Of a DNA stretch of 8,500 nt, positions 1 through 6,902 are shown one piece after another. The stretch lies in contig JAHWJM010000096.1 of assembly GCA_019348435.1 (NCBI GenBank), positions 1 to 8,500 on the forward strand. The letters are read 5' to 3'. The notes beneath the pieces were generated by a model. The model did not search any database. It was not told where the DNA came from and saw nothing but the letters and a program-made list of their open reading frames with translations. The stretch is from Actinomycetota bacterium. GTDB taxonomy: Bacteria; Actinomycetota; Thermoleophilia; Solirubrobacterales; Solirubrobacteraceae. How positions within the stretch are numbered: position 1 is the stretch's first letter; the number at the start of each line of letters is the position of its first letter. A program made the position numbers and the translations under genes.

Positions 1-1223
1 AGCTCGCGGAGCGATTGAAGGAGCTTCAAGCCGAAGGGCGGCTGCTCGAGCTCCAGCGCCTCGAGCAGCGCACCAATTTCGACCTCGAGATGATCGCGGC
101 GACCGGATCCTGCGCGGGCATCGAGAATTACTCGCGCTTCCTGACCGGCCGCCTGCCCGGCGAGCCGCCGCCGACCTTGTTCGAATATCTGCCCGACAAT
201 GCGCTTCTGTTCGTCGACGAGAGCCACCAGACGGTGCCGCAGATCGGCGGCATGTACGAGGGCGACCGCTCGCGCAAGCAGACGCTCGTCGATTACGGCT
301 TCCGCCTGCCGAGCGCCCTCGACAACCGCCCGCAGAAGTTCGACGAGTTCCTGCGCATCACGCCGACGCTCGTGTTCGTGAGCGCCACGCCGGGCAAGTA
401 CGAGAAGGCCCACTCCGGCAGTGTCGTCGAGCAGATCGTGCGCCCGACCGGGATCGTCGACCCGATCGTCGAGGTGCGCGAGACGCGCAACCAGATCGAC
501 GACCTCATGAACGAGATCCGCGTCGTCGTCGACCGCGGCGAGCGCACGCTCGTCACGACGCTGACGAAGAAGATGAGCGAGGACCTCACCGACTACCTGC
601 TCGAGATGGGCTTCAAGGTCCGCTACCTGCACTCCGAGATCGACACGCTCGAGCGCATCCAGATCATCCGCGACCTGCGCCTGGGCGAATACGACGTGCT
701 CGTCGGCGTCAACCTGCTGCGCGAGGGGCTCGACCTTCCCGAGGTCTCGCTCGTCGCGATCCTCGATGCCGACAAGGAGGGCTTCTTGCGCGGGGAGACG
801 TCGCTCATCCAGACGATCGGCCGCGCCGCGCGCAACATCGAGGGGAAGGTCCTGATGTACGCCGACAAGCAGACCGACGCGATGCGCGCCGCCCTCGGCG
901 AGACCGATCGCCGCCGCGCGATCCAGCTCGCCTACAACGAGGAGCACGGGATCACCCCGGAGACCGTCCGCAAGGGGATCTCGGAGATCTCGGATTTCCT
1001 GGCGCTCGAGTCGAAGGTGCCCTCGAAGGGACGCCGAACGCGGTCACGGGCGGAGGACGGCATGTCCTCCGAGGAGATCACGCGGACGATCGTCGAGCTC
1101 GAGGAGGAGATGCTCGCGGCCGCCGAGGAGCTCCGGTTCGAGTATGCGGCGAAGCTCAGGGACGAGATCAAATCGCTGCGCCGCGAGCTGCTCACCGCGC
1201 AGGCCAACGAAGCCCCCGCCTGA
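1..1223 (+). CDS. uvrB: UvrABC system protein B (excinuclease subunit UvrB), 5'-truncated by window edge
   Basis: UvrB is the damage-verifying helicase-like subunit of nucleotide excision repair. It is loaded by UvrA and then recruits the UvrC nuclease. The reading frame is open from base 3, and its TGA is at 1221-1223. About 407 residues are visible out of a usual length near 670, so the first roughly 260 residues, including the Walker A motif and most of the beta-hairpin region, lie upstream. Visible in order: the RLEQRT...GIENYSR segment; motif II DESH (216-227); SATPG motif III (about 381-395); the YLHSEIDTLER region; motif V GVNLLREGLDLPEV (705-746); motif VI QTIGRAARN (810-836); and a C-terminal UVR helical hairpin that contacts UvrC (about 1083-1184, with the core LRFEYAAKLRDEI). 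Nothing looks degraded. mutY follows after 10 bases. The assignment is secure from the motifs. The TTG at 15 is internal and is not a real start. Confidence 0.97.
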   Translation, partial: LAERLKELQAEGRLLELQRLEQRTNFDLEMIAATGSCAGIENYSRFLTGRLPGEPPPTLFEYLPDNALLFVDESHQTVPQIGGMYEGDRSRKQTLVDYGFRLPSALDNRPQKFDEFLRITPTLVFVSATPGKYEKAHSGSVVEQIVRPTGIVDPIVEVRETRNQIDDLMNEIRVVVDRGERTLVTTLTKKMSEDLTDYLLEMGFKVRYLHSEIDTLERIQIIRDLRLGEYDVLVGVNLLREGLDLPEVSLVAILDADKEGFLRGETSLIQTIGRAARNIEGKVLMYADKQTDAMRAALGETDRRRAIQLAYNEEHGITPETVRKGISEISDFLALESKVPSKGRRTRSRAEDGMSSEEITRTIVELEEEMLAAAEELRFEYAAKLRDEIKSLRRELLTAQANEAPA

Positions 1224-1233
1224 GCGTCGCGCC

Positions 1234-2034
1234 GTGGCCGGCCACGAGCTCCTGCAGGCCGCCGTTCTCGCCTGGTACGACGCGACCGCCCGCGACTTCC
1301 CGTGGCGGCGCACGCGCGACCCCTACGCGATCCTCGTCTCGGAGTTCATGTCCCAGCAGACGCAGATCGCCCGCGTGCTCGAGCGCTACGACCGGTGGCT
1401 GGCGCGCTGGCCCACCGCGCAGGCGCTCGCGGCCGCGACGCCGGCGGAGGTCCTGACGGAGTGGGTCGGGCTCGGCTACAACCAGCGTGCGCTGCGCCTG
1501 CGGGAGGCATGCGTGATCGTCGCGCGCGACGGCTGGCCGGGTGACAGCGTCGGCTTGCGCGCGCTGCCGGGGGTCGGTCCCTACACCGCGGCGGCGGTCG
1601 CGTCGTTTGCGTTCGGTGAGCGCGTCGCCGCCGTCGACACGAACGTGCGACGTGTCGCGGCGCGGTGGGGCGCCGATCCGGCCGCGCTGCTGCCCGCCAC
1701 GCGCCACGCCGACTGGAACCAGGCGGCGATGGAGCTCGGGGCGCGCGTTTGCACCGCCCGCGCGCCGCGCTGCGGTGAGTGCCCGGCGGCGTCATGGTGT
1801 CCCTCGCGAGGAGCTGTCCGACCTGCGCCGCGGGCGACGCCTTCGTCGCGCCCGCGCTTCGAGGAGACCGACCGCTGGGCCCGCGGCCGCGTCATCGCCG
1901 CCCTCGCCGCAGGCGACGGGCTGCCGTCGCGTATCGCACCGCAAAGGCTGGAGCGGGTGCTGGCGGGCCTCGAGCGCGATGGGCTCATCGAGCGCGACGG
2001 TCCGACGGTGGGACTCCCGGGCGCTCCGCGCTAG
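1234..2034 (+). CDS. mutY: A/G-specific adenine glycosylase MutY, actinobacterial short form
   Basis: MutY removes adenine mispaired with 8-oxoguanine in base excision repair. The protein is 266 residues from the GTG at 1234. An in-frame ATG at 1144 would overlap uvrB by 80 bases and add a non-homologous Arg-rich leader, so GTG is preferred although no clear ribosome site precedes it. Key features: E37 in SEFMSQQTQ (catalytic acid that protonates the adenine); helix-hairpin-helix LPGVGPYT at 111-118, with Y117 where bifunctional endonuclease III has its catalytic lysine, as expected for a monofunctional glycosylase; D135 in VDTNVRRV; and a [4Fe-4S] loop with C173, C180, C183 and C189 (C-x6-C-x2-C-x5-C). 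The usual NUDIX-like 8-oxoG recognition domain is absent. A short tail of about 60 residues (ETDRWARGRV onward, ending GLIERDG) looks like a small winged-helix module, as in other actinobacterial MutYs. It lies 10 bases after uvrB. Confidence 0.93.
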   Translation: MAGHELLQAAVLAWYDATARDFPWRRTRDPYAILVSEFMSQQTQIARVLERYDRWLARWPTAQALAAATPAEVLTEWVGLGYNQRALRLREACVIVARDGWPGDSVGLRALPGVGPYTAAAVASFAFGERVAAVDTNVRRVAARWGADPAALLPATRHADWNQAAMELGARVCTARAPRCGECPAASWCPSRGAVRPAPRATPSSRPRFEETDRWARGRVIAALAAGDGLPSRIAPQRLERVLAGLERDGLIERDGPTVGLPGAPR

Positions 2035-2072
2035 GGTCTGACTCGCTCGTCCGTCCGTTTGCGAAGAACTCC

Positions 2073-2077
2073 GGAGG
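2073..2077 (+). promoter_or_regulatory. Shine-Dalgarno for the DivIVA-domain gene
   Basis: GGAGG lies 4 bases before the TTG at 2082. The spacing is slightly short, but this is the only purine-rich site near that start. It supports TTG initiation rather than the much longer open frame reaching back to 1779. Confidence 0.6.
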
Positions 2078-2081
2078 CATC

Positions 2082-2915
2082 TTGGCCCTCGACCGTCAGT
2101 CCATCCAAAAGCGAGATTTCCCGATCGGCCGTCGCGGCTACGAGCCGGCGGCTGTCGACGCGCATCTCGCAGTCCTCGCCCGTGAGGTCGAGGCCCTGAA
2201 GCGTGCCAATGCGTCTGAGTCCGCGGCTCCCGCCGAGGGGCGCCGCTCCAGTGAATCGCTGGCAAGCGTCGCAAGCTCGCAGGTCCAGGCGATCGTCGAG
2301 GCCGCCGAGGCCAGCGCGCATGCGATCGAGCGCGAGGCCCGCGACCACGCCGAGCAGGCCGCCCAGGAGGCTGCGCGCGACGCGCAGCGCATCCGCGACG
2401 AGGCGATCGCGCGCGCGCAGGAGCACGTCGGCAAGGTCCATGAGGCGACGTCGCTCATGCTGCAGCGCGTCGACGCGATGGAGAGCGAGCTCGGCGCGCT
2501 CGTCGAGTCGCTGCGCACCGGCGCCAACCGCCTGAACGCCGACCTCTCGCTGCTGTCGGGCAACATGGGCGAGCTGTACGAGGCCGCCGGCCGATCGTCG
2601 AGCGAGGCTGCCGGCCGCGCACCGATCGTCGTGGACGTCCTGATCGTCGAGGAGGTCGAGGTCGTCGCGGATGTCGCGCCGCCGGAGCCCACGCCCGCGG
2701 CCGCGCCGCCCGATGCTGCGCCTGCCGCCGCCGAATCCACTGCGCCTGCCGGCGACGACGACGAAGAAGACGTCGAAGGAGCCCGCCTGATCGCCCTGAA
2801 CATGGCGCTCAACGGACAGTCGCGCGCGGAGACCGACAAGTACCTCGCAGAGAACTTCGACCTCAGCGACCGGGCGGCGCTGCTCGACGAGGTCTACGCG
2901 AGCGTCGAGGGGTAG
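2082..2915 (+). CDS. DivIVA-domain (Wag31-like) coiled-coil protein
   Basis: DivIVA/Wag31 proteins bind curved membrane at poles and septa and act as scaffolds for cell-wall growth or division machinery. The TTG at 2082 gives 277 residues. It is preceded by GGAGG and places FPIGRRGY in register with the start of known DivIVA proteins (F13, R18, G19 and Y20 fall at the same numbers as in Bacillus DivIVA). Domains: the N-terminal DivIVA fold at about 3-43, with the actinobacterial PIGRRGY membrane loop; a long Ala/Glu/Arg coiled coil at about 60-165; a low-complexity Ala/Pro linker at about 170-225, running into an acidic GDDDEED stretch; and a helical C-terminal segment at about 233-274 (ARLIALNMALNG, then YLAENFDL and LLDEVYA). 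The coding frame continues backwards inside mutY to 1779, but that part is an out-of-frame shadow. The exact role is unknown: a polar growth scaffold, a septal factor, or a more general membrane-curvature organiser. Spacing suggests co-transcription with uvrB-mutY. Confidence 0.85.
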   Translation: MALDRQSIQKRDFPIGRRGYEPAAVDAHLAVLAREVEALKRANASESAAPAEGRRSSESLASVASSQVQAIVEAAEASAHAIEREARDHAEQAAQEAARDAQRIRDEAIARAQEHVGKVHEATSLMLQRVDAMESELGALVESLRTGANRLNADLSLLSGNMGELYEAAGRSSSEAAGRAPIVVDVLIVEEVEVVADVAPPEPTPAAAPPDAAPAAAESTAPAGDDDEEDVEGARLIALNMALNGQSRAETDKYLAENFDLSDRAALLDEVYASVEG

Positions 2916-2933
2916 CCGTCAGCCGGGCCCGGG
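2916..2933. other. Short convergent gap with a GC palindrome
   Basis: Only 18 bases separate the stop of the DivIVA gene from the stop of the converging epimerase gene. They contain the perfect 10-base palindrome CCGGGCCCGG (2923-2932). It could fold into a 3-bp stem with a 4-base loop, which is too weak to call a terminator. No T-tract follows on either strand. Termination here is unproven. Confidence 0.3.
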
Positions 2934-3932
2934 TCAGCGGATCCAGCTCGACGGCAGGTTGCGCTCGATCTCGATCTGTCCCGCGAACTCGATCGGGTCG
3001 CGCGCGCCGTGCTCGCGCACCCACGTCGCCATCCGCCGGATGCCGGCCTCGAGCTCGAGCGGCGCGGGCGGGTCGAACGCTGCCCGGACCTTGGCGTGAT
3101 CGGCGAACGCGTGAACCACTTCGTTGCGCGGCGGAAGATGCTTCAAGACCGGCTCCACGCCGAAGGCGCGCCCGACCTCTGCGGCGAGTTGCAGGATCGA
3201 GTAGGGCGTGTCGGCTCCGATGTTGTAGACCTCGTTGACGCTCTCGGGCACCGTCGGGGCGCGGGCGATGATCGGCGCCACATCGTCGACGTGCGAGAAG
3301 GCCCGGGTCTGAAGACCGTCGCCGAACACCGGCATCGGCTGCCCCCTCAGGGCGCTGTTCATGAAGATGCCGATCACGTTGCGGTATCGATCCGCGACGT
3401 TCTGTCGCTCACCGTAGACGTTGTGGGGGCGGAAGATCGTGTACTCGAGGCCGAACATCTCGTGTGCGGCGGCGAGATCGAGCTCGACGGCGTACTTCGA
3501 GATCCCGTATGGGTCCTCCGGGCGGGGCACCATGTCCTCGGACAGGGGAACCTGGCCGGCACCGTAGACGGCGATCGACGAGGTGAAGACGAAGCGCGCG
3601 GCGTCGCGCAGCACGGCCTGATTGATCAGGTTGACGCTGGCCTCGAGGTTCGTCCGGTAGTTGTAGGCGCGGATGAAATGCGACAGCCCCTCCGCGGCGT
3701 ACGCGGCCAGGTGGTAGACGACGTCGAACCGGCCGCCGTCCCATAGCGAGCAGACGAACTGCGCGTCGCGCAGGTCGCCCTCGATCCAGTCCGCGCGCCG
3801 ATCGACGTTCGCGCGAAATCCGCCCGACAGATCATCGGTTGCAACGACCTGCAACCCGGCGGAGAGACAGTGATCGACGACGTGGGAGCCGATGAACCCG
3901 GCAGCCCCCGTGACGAGAACCCGCCGGGGCAT
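2934..3932 (-). CDS. NAD-dependent sugar-nucleotide epimerase/dehydratase (extended SDR, GalE-like)
   Basis: An extended short-chain dehydrogenase/reductase that probably interconverts or modifies an NDP-sugar for glycan synthesis in the cytoplasm. It is 332 residues from the ATG at 3932. An in-frame GTG at 3968 would add 12 residues before the Rossmann strand; neither start has a clear ribosome site, and ATG is favoured because it begins directly with the first beta strand. Visible: NAD-binding TGAAGFIG (8-15, GxxGxxG); an acidic DD at 33-34 ending strand 2, favouring NAD over NADP; GDLRD; HLAA at 74-77; TSS at 117-119; catalytic Y142-xxx-K146 in PYGISK; FRPHNVYGERQN at 168-179; and FGDGLQTRAFSHVDDV at 203-218, typical of UDP-glucose 4-epimerase-like enzymes. 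The C-terminal NLPSSW is typical of a family of epimerases annotated in actinobacteria. Substrate cannot be read from sequence. It is divergent from the glycosyltransferase gene and converges on divIVA. Confidence 0.92.
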   Translation of the reverse strand: MPRRVLVTGAAGFIGSHVVDHCLSAGLQVVATDDLSGGFRANVDRRADWIEGDLRDAQFVCSLWDGGRFDVVYHLAAYAAEGLSHFIRAYNYRTNLEASVNLINQAVLRDAARFVFTSSIAVYGAGQVPLSEDMVPRPEDPYGISKYAVELDLAAAHEMFGLEYTIFRPHNVYGERQNVADRYRNVIGIFMNSALRGQPMPVFGDGLQTRAFSHVDDVAPIIARAPTVPESVNEVYNIGADTPYSILQLAAEVGRAFGVEPVLKHLPPRNEVVHAFADHAKVRAAFDPPAPLELEAGIRRMATWVREHGARDPIEFAGQIEIERNLPSSWIR

Positions 3933-3991
3933 GCGCTGCGTGTGCGCGCTGGAGGACCGACCTGTCACAAGGCTGCAAGCCTAGCCGTAGG

Positions 3992-4013
3992 GCAGCGGCC
4001 GCAGGCCGCCTGC
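3992..4013. repeat. Inverted repeat (bulged hairpin) in the divergent spacer
   Basis: GCAG-CGGCC (3992-4000) pairs with GGCCG-C-CTGC (4004-4013). This gives a 9-bp stem with one bulged C at 4009 and a GCA loop. It ends where the TGTTAT -10-like element begins (4014), so it could be an operator or a transcript hairpin. No T-run follows on the plus strand, so a simple terminator is unlikely. Confidence 0.4.
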
Positions 4014-4022
4014 TGTTATCGT

Positions 4023-4038
4023 CGCCGCCCTTGCGGCG
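4023..4038. repeat. Perfect 6-bp stem-loop in the divergent spacer
   Basis: CGCCGC (4023-4028), loop CCTT, GCGGCG (4033-4038). It lies directly downstream of the -10-like TGTTAT, so it would be near the 5' end of a plus-strand leader if that promoter is real. Short GC stems arise easily by chance in this composition. Confidence 0.35.
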
Positions 4039-4116
4039 CACCCTCAGCGACATCGTCGCCGCACAGGCGCGGCAGCACGCCTCAGGCTTGTCCTCGGCGC
4101 TCTCGAGCCGTACCCG

Positions 4117-5436
4117 ATGAAGCGGGTTCTCCTCGCACCTAACGACTTCGTCGGCGAGAAGATGGCGGCTCCGGGCATCCGCTACTTCCATTTCGCGCGC
4201 GAGCTGGCGCGCGACGGGCGCTTCGCGGTGACGTTGATGGTCACCAACGACCCATGGGAAGTACAGCTCGAGGGCGTGCGGGCGATCGGCACGCTGCCGC
4301 GCCGTCACCGCCAGATCCGGGACATCGCGAGCTCGTTTGACGTGATCGTCGCGCAGGGCGGCTTGGACTGCAGGAGCATGGTGTTCCTCGCCGGCACCGG
4401 GGTGCGCACGATCTACGACCTGTACGCGCCGTTCTTCGAGATGCTGACGTTTCAGGGCGGCCTCGATGCCCCGGGCACCGAGCAGCGCCTGCGTTGGGAG
4501 GCCTACTGCCTGCGCCACCGGATCGTGCTCTCGACCGGCAGGGCGTTCATCGGGGCCAGCACTGCGCAGCGCCATGCGCTGCTCGGCGCACTGGCGGCGG
4601 TCGGGAGGATCTCCCTCGACGACCATCGGCTGGATCCGACGCTCGGGCATCTGGTCGCAGCGGTCGGCCTCGGGGTCGATGTCGATCCGCCGCGGGCGAC
4701 GATCGATGACGTCCGGGCGGCGCTTCCCGGCGCGCGAGCCGACGACCGGATCCTGATCTGGCCGGGCAACCTGTGGGATTGGTTTGACCCCGAGACGCTC
4801 ATGCGCGCGATGGCGCAGATCTCCGCGACCCGGAACGACATCAAGCTCTACTGCCTGGGGCTGCGCCACCCGAACTCGGGTTACGGCGGTGAGACGACCG
4901 CGACCGGCCGCACGATCCGGCTGGCCGAGGAGCTCGGCGTCAAGGACCGCACCGTCTTCTTCGACTTCGAGTGGATCTCGTACGGCGAGCGCCAGAACTA
5001 CCTGCTGGCAGCCGACATCGGCATCAACATCCACTCGCGCCACGTCGAGACGACCTTCGCGTACCGGACGCGGATTCTGGACTACATCTGGGCGGCGCTA
5101 CCGGTCGTCACGACCGAGGGCGGAGGGTTGAGCGACCTTGTCGACCGCAACGGGCTCGGCCGGACGGTGCGCTTCGGCGACGTCGCCGACTGTGCCCGGG
5201 CGATCCTCGAGCTCTGCGACGACCCGGTCGAATACGCGCGCGTCCGGGAGCGCGTCGCCGTCTTTCGCCAGCAGCTGACGTGGCAGCACGCGATCGAGCC
5301 GCTCGTGGAGTTGATCGAGGCCCCACAATCACCTGTGAAGGCCGGAGCGAGCGTTCGTGCGCTCGCGCTGCAGTACGCCCGCGCCCGCGTCCGGGCCGCT
5401 GCGCGAAGACCTGCGGCCCCTGGAGGGCGATCCTGA
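4117..5436 (+). CDS. GT-B fold glycosyltransferase (GT4-like, surface polysaccharide)
   Basis: Probably transfers a sugar from a nucleotide donor to a lipid-linked glycan at the inner face of the membrane. It is 439 residues from the ATG at 4117. No other ATG, GTG or TTG lies between that codon and the in-frame stop at 3988, so the start is well fixed although no Shine-Dalgarno is visible. The N-terminal half resembles a GT-B acceptor domain (KRVLLAPNDF, then GIRYFHFARELA at 20-31). The C-terminal half carries the donor-binding pattern: LIWPGNLWDWFDPETL at 213-228, IKLYCLGLRHP at 242-252, LGVKDRTVFF at 273-282, and E311-TTFAYRTRILDYIWAALPVV followed by GGG(L)SDL. This aligns with the GT4 nucleotide-sugar region, but the spacing of the two acidic residues is not the classical E-x7-E. 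The last 40 or so residues are Arg/Ala-rich and basic, plausibly membrane-associating. Its TGA overlaps the proposed flippase start. Donor and linkage are unknown. Confidence 0.85.
   Translation: MKRVLLAPNDFVGEKMAAPGIRYFHFARELARDGRFAVTLMVTNDPWEVQLEGVRAIGTLPRRHRQIRDIASSFDVIVAQGGLDCRSMVFLAGTGVRTIYDLYAPFFEMLTFQGGLDAPGTEQRLRWEAYCLRHRIVLSTGRAFIGASTAQRHALLGALAAVGRISLDDHRLDPTLGHLVAAVGLGVDVDPPRATIDDVRAALPGARADDRILIWPGNLWDWFDPETLMRAMAQISATRNDIKLYCLGLRHPNSGYGGETTATGRTIRLAEELGVKDRTVFFDFEWISYGERQNYLLAADIGINIHSRHVETTFAYRTRILDYIWAALPVVTTEGGGLSDLVDRNGLGRTVRFGDVADCARAILELCDDPVEYARVRERVAVFRQQLTWQHAIEPLVELIEAPQSPVKAGASVRALALQYARARVRAAARRPAAPGGRS
5422..5426 (+). promoter_or_regulatory. Shine-Dalgarno supporting a CTG start of the flippase
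   Basis: GGAGG ends 6 bases before the CTG at 5433, an ideal spacing. It sits inside the 3' end of the glycosyltransferase gene. The later GTG (5487) and ATG (5490) have no comparable site upstream. In GC-rich DNA a chance GGAGG is possible. Confidence 0.5.
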
Positions 5437-6902
5437 GAGACCGAGCGGAGTTCACGCTCACGCAGGCGGTTCGCCGCGGCGTCCGCGTGATGGTCGCCCG
5501 GGACCTGGCCATCCGGTTGCTGACGATGGCGGGAGGCCTCGTCCTGGCGATCATCCTGGGACCCGCCGCCTTCGGCGTCTGGGCCGTCGGGCTCGGGCTG
5601 GTGGCGGCACTTCAGGCGGTTACCCGCAGCGGGCTCGGGGCTTCGCTGCTGCGGCGGGCCGAACCCCCCACGCAGCGCGAGCTGAACGCGCTCTTCACGT
5701 TCCAGATCTGCCTGGGAGTGAGCGCGGCGGCGACGGGGCTGGCGCTGGCATTCGGGCTGCTGCCGGCGCTCGGCACGCGTGCGCACGAGGCCCAGGCGGT
5801 GTCCCTGGCATTGCTCGCGCTGCCGATCTCCTCCCCTCGGGTTGCGCCGGCGTGCGTGCTGGAGCGGGACCTCCGGTATGTGCCGCTGTCGATCATGGAC
5901 GTGAGCGAGCAGCTCGCGCTGTACGTGGTCGCCGTCTCGCTTGCGGCTCTCGGCGCGGGCATCTGGAGCCTCGCGCCGGCAGCGTGCGCGTCGGCTGCGG
6001 CGGGCGTCGCGGCCGGCCTTGCGGTTTCGCCCGTACGCGTGCGGCCGACTCGCCGGCTGGGCGTTCTGCGCGCGATCTGGCGCTTCGGTGCCACCTTCCA
6101 GCTCTCGGAGTCCCTGTACGCCGTCCGCGACGGCGGCCTCAACCTGCTCCTGCTGACGTTCGCAGGATCGCATGTGACCGGCGTGTGGGCGCTGGCCCAG
6201 CGGCTGCTCGTGGCGCCGGTGGTGCTGTTCCAGACGGTGGGGCGCGTCGGCTTCGTGGCCTTTTCGAAGGTGGCGACGCGCGAGGAGGACGAGCGTCAGG
6301 CGCAGCGGGTGCTCCGCATCACGGCACTGGCCGCTGCGGCGCTGCTGGCCACCGTCGTCGGGGCTGCTCCGGCGCTCGTGGGCGGCGTTCTCGGGCACGA
6401 ATGGGACGGTGTCGTCCTGCCTGTGACGCTCGCCGCCGTGGGCTGGATGGTGCTCGGGCCGCTCTGGGTCGCGCTCTGGGGGCTCGTGCAGGCGCGGGGC
6501 GACTTGCGCGGGCCGCTTATGGGAGGCGCGGTGCAACTCGCCGTACTGTGGACCGCCGCGGTCACCCTCGCGCCGCGGTTCGGCGCGGCGGCGATCGGCG
6601 CCGCGTTCCTCTGCGCGCTGCTGCTGACCGGCGCGCTGCTCTACGTCAACTCGCGCAGGTTCGTCAGGATCCGGCTCACAAGCCTCCTGCTGGCTGGAGC
6701 GATCGGGACGGCGGCGGCGGCCGCCGGGCGCGCCGTCGCAGAACAGATGCCGACGTTGACGGGTCTGCCGCTCGCCGTGGGGGCGGCGCTGGCGGTCTGG
6801 TCGGTGCTCGCCGTGGCGCTCATGCCGCGGGACCTGCAGAGGCTGGCGAGCGAGGCCGGGGTCGTCAGGCTGCTTCGCTGGAGAGGCTCTGCGCAACCGT
6901 GA
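5433..6902 (+). CDS. Polysaccharide flippase, Wzx/PST type (lipopolysaccharide biosynthesis family)
   Basis: Predicted to move lipid-linked oligosaccharide from the cytoplasmic to the outer face of the membrane. I place the start at CTG 5433, giving 489 residues. GGAGG is 6 bases upstream, the codon overlaps the preceding TGA as CTGA, and it keeps the amphipathic TQAVRRGVR helix that normally precedes the first membrane segment in this family. Conservative alternatives are GTG 5487 or ATG 5490 (471 or 470 residues). The protein is hydrophobic throughout, with about 12-14 membrane segments by eye, for example about 25-42 (RLLTMAGGLVLAIILG), 45-62, 86-111, 295-320, 328-351, 363-405 and 416-462. 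Family signatures are LGPAAFGVWAVG, the LERDLRY loop near 143-149, and GAGIWSLAP near 175-183. There is a cytoplasmic basic/acidic loop TREEDERQAQR (about 282-292). It lies between the glycosyltransferase and hydrolase genes. Substrate specificity cannot be read from sequence. Confidence 0.85.
   Translation: MRDRAEFTLTQAVRRGVRVMVARDLAIRLLTMAGGLVLAIILGPAAFGVWAVGLGLVAALQAVTRSGLGASLLRRAEPPTQRELNALFTFQICLGVSAAATGLALAFGLLPALGTRAHEAQAVSLALLALPISSPRVAPACVLERDLRYVPLSIMDVSEQLALYVVAVSLAALGAGIWSLAPAACASAAAGVAAGLAVSPVRVRPTRRLGVLRAIWRFGATFQLSESLYAVRDGGLNLLLLTFAGSHVTGVWALAQRLLVAPVVLFQTVGRVGFVAFSKVATREEDERQAQRVLRITALAAAALLATVVGAAPALVGGVLGHEWDGVVLPVTLAAVGWMVLGPLWVALWGLVQARGDLRGPLMGGAVQLAVLWTAAVTLAPRFGAAAIGAAFLCALLLTGALLYVNSRRFVRIRLTSLLLAGAIGTAAAAAGRAVAEQMPTLTGLPLAVGAALAVWSVLAVALMPRDLQRLASEAGVVRLLRWRGSAQP

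Larger units (their letters stand above)
3933..4116. promoter_or_regulatory. Divergent intergenic region between epimerase and glycosyltransferase
   Basis: This 184-base spacer must carry the promoters for the minus-strand epimerase and the plus-strand glycan genes. It is rich in inverted repeats (3992-4013 and 4023-4038, listed separately). The 11-mer ATCGTCGCCGC occurs twice, at 4018-4028 and 4052-4062, 34 bases apart. On the plus strand TGCTGTTAT at 4011-4019 resembles an extended -10 element, but I see no convincing -35 hexamer at the right distance. No ORF here looks coding. Regulation is inferred from position, not demonstrated. Confidence 0.4.

Noticed and set aside
1779..2081. Upstream extension of the DivIVA gene to the ATG at 1779
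   Set aside because: The extra 101 residues are an Arg-rich out-of-frame reading of mutY. The TTG at 2082 has a ribosome site and gives exact register with known DivIVA N-termini.
2923..2932. Palindrome CCGGGCCCGG as a terminator or restriction-type recognition site of interest
   Set aside because: No adequate stem and loop, no T-tract, and such GC palindromes are common in this composition.
3933..3968. GTG at 3968 as the epimerase start
   Set aside because: It adds 12 residues (VTGRSSSAHTQR) ahead of the Rossmann strand without a ribosome site. A leaderless transcript could use it, so this is a preference, not a certainty.
3832..5043. 403-codon minus-strand open frame opposite the glycosyltransferase
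   Set aside because: Low-complexity composition and no motifs; the plus-strand glycosyltransferase has recognisable conserved blocks throughout.
5082..6896. 604-codon minus-strand open frame opposite the flippase
   Set aside because: Its product is dominated by Arg, Pro, Gly, His and Gln with no domain pattern. It is the antisense shadow of a GC-rich gene, while the plus strand has clear membrane-protein signatures.
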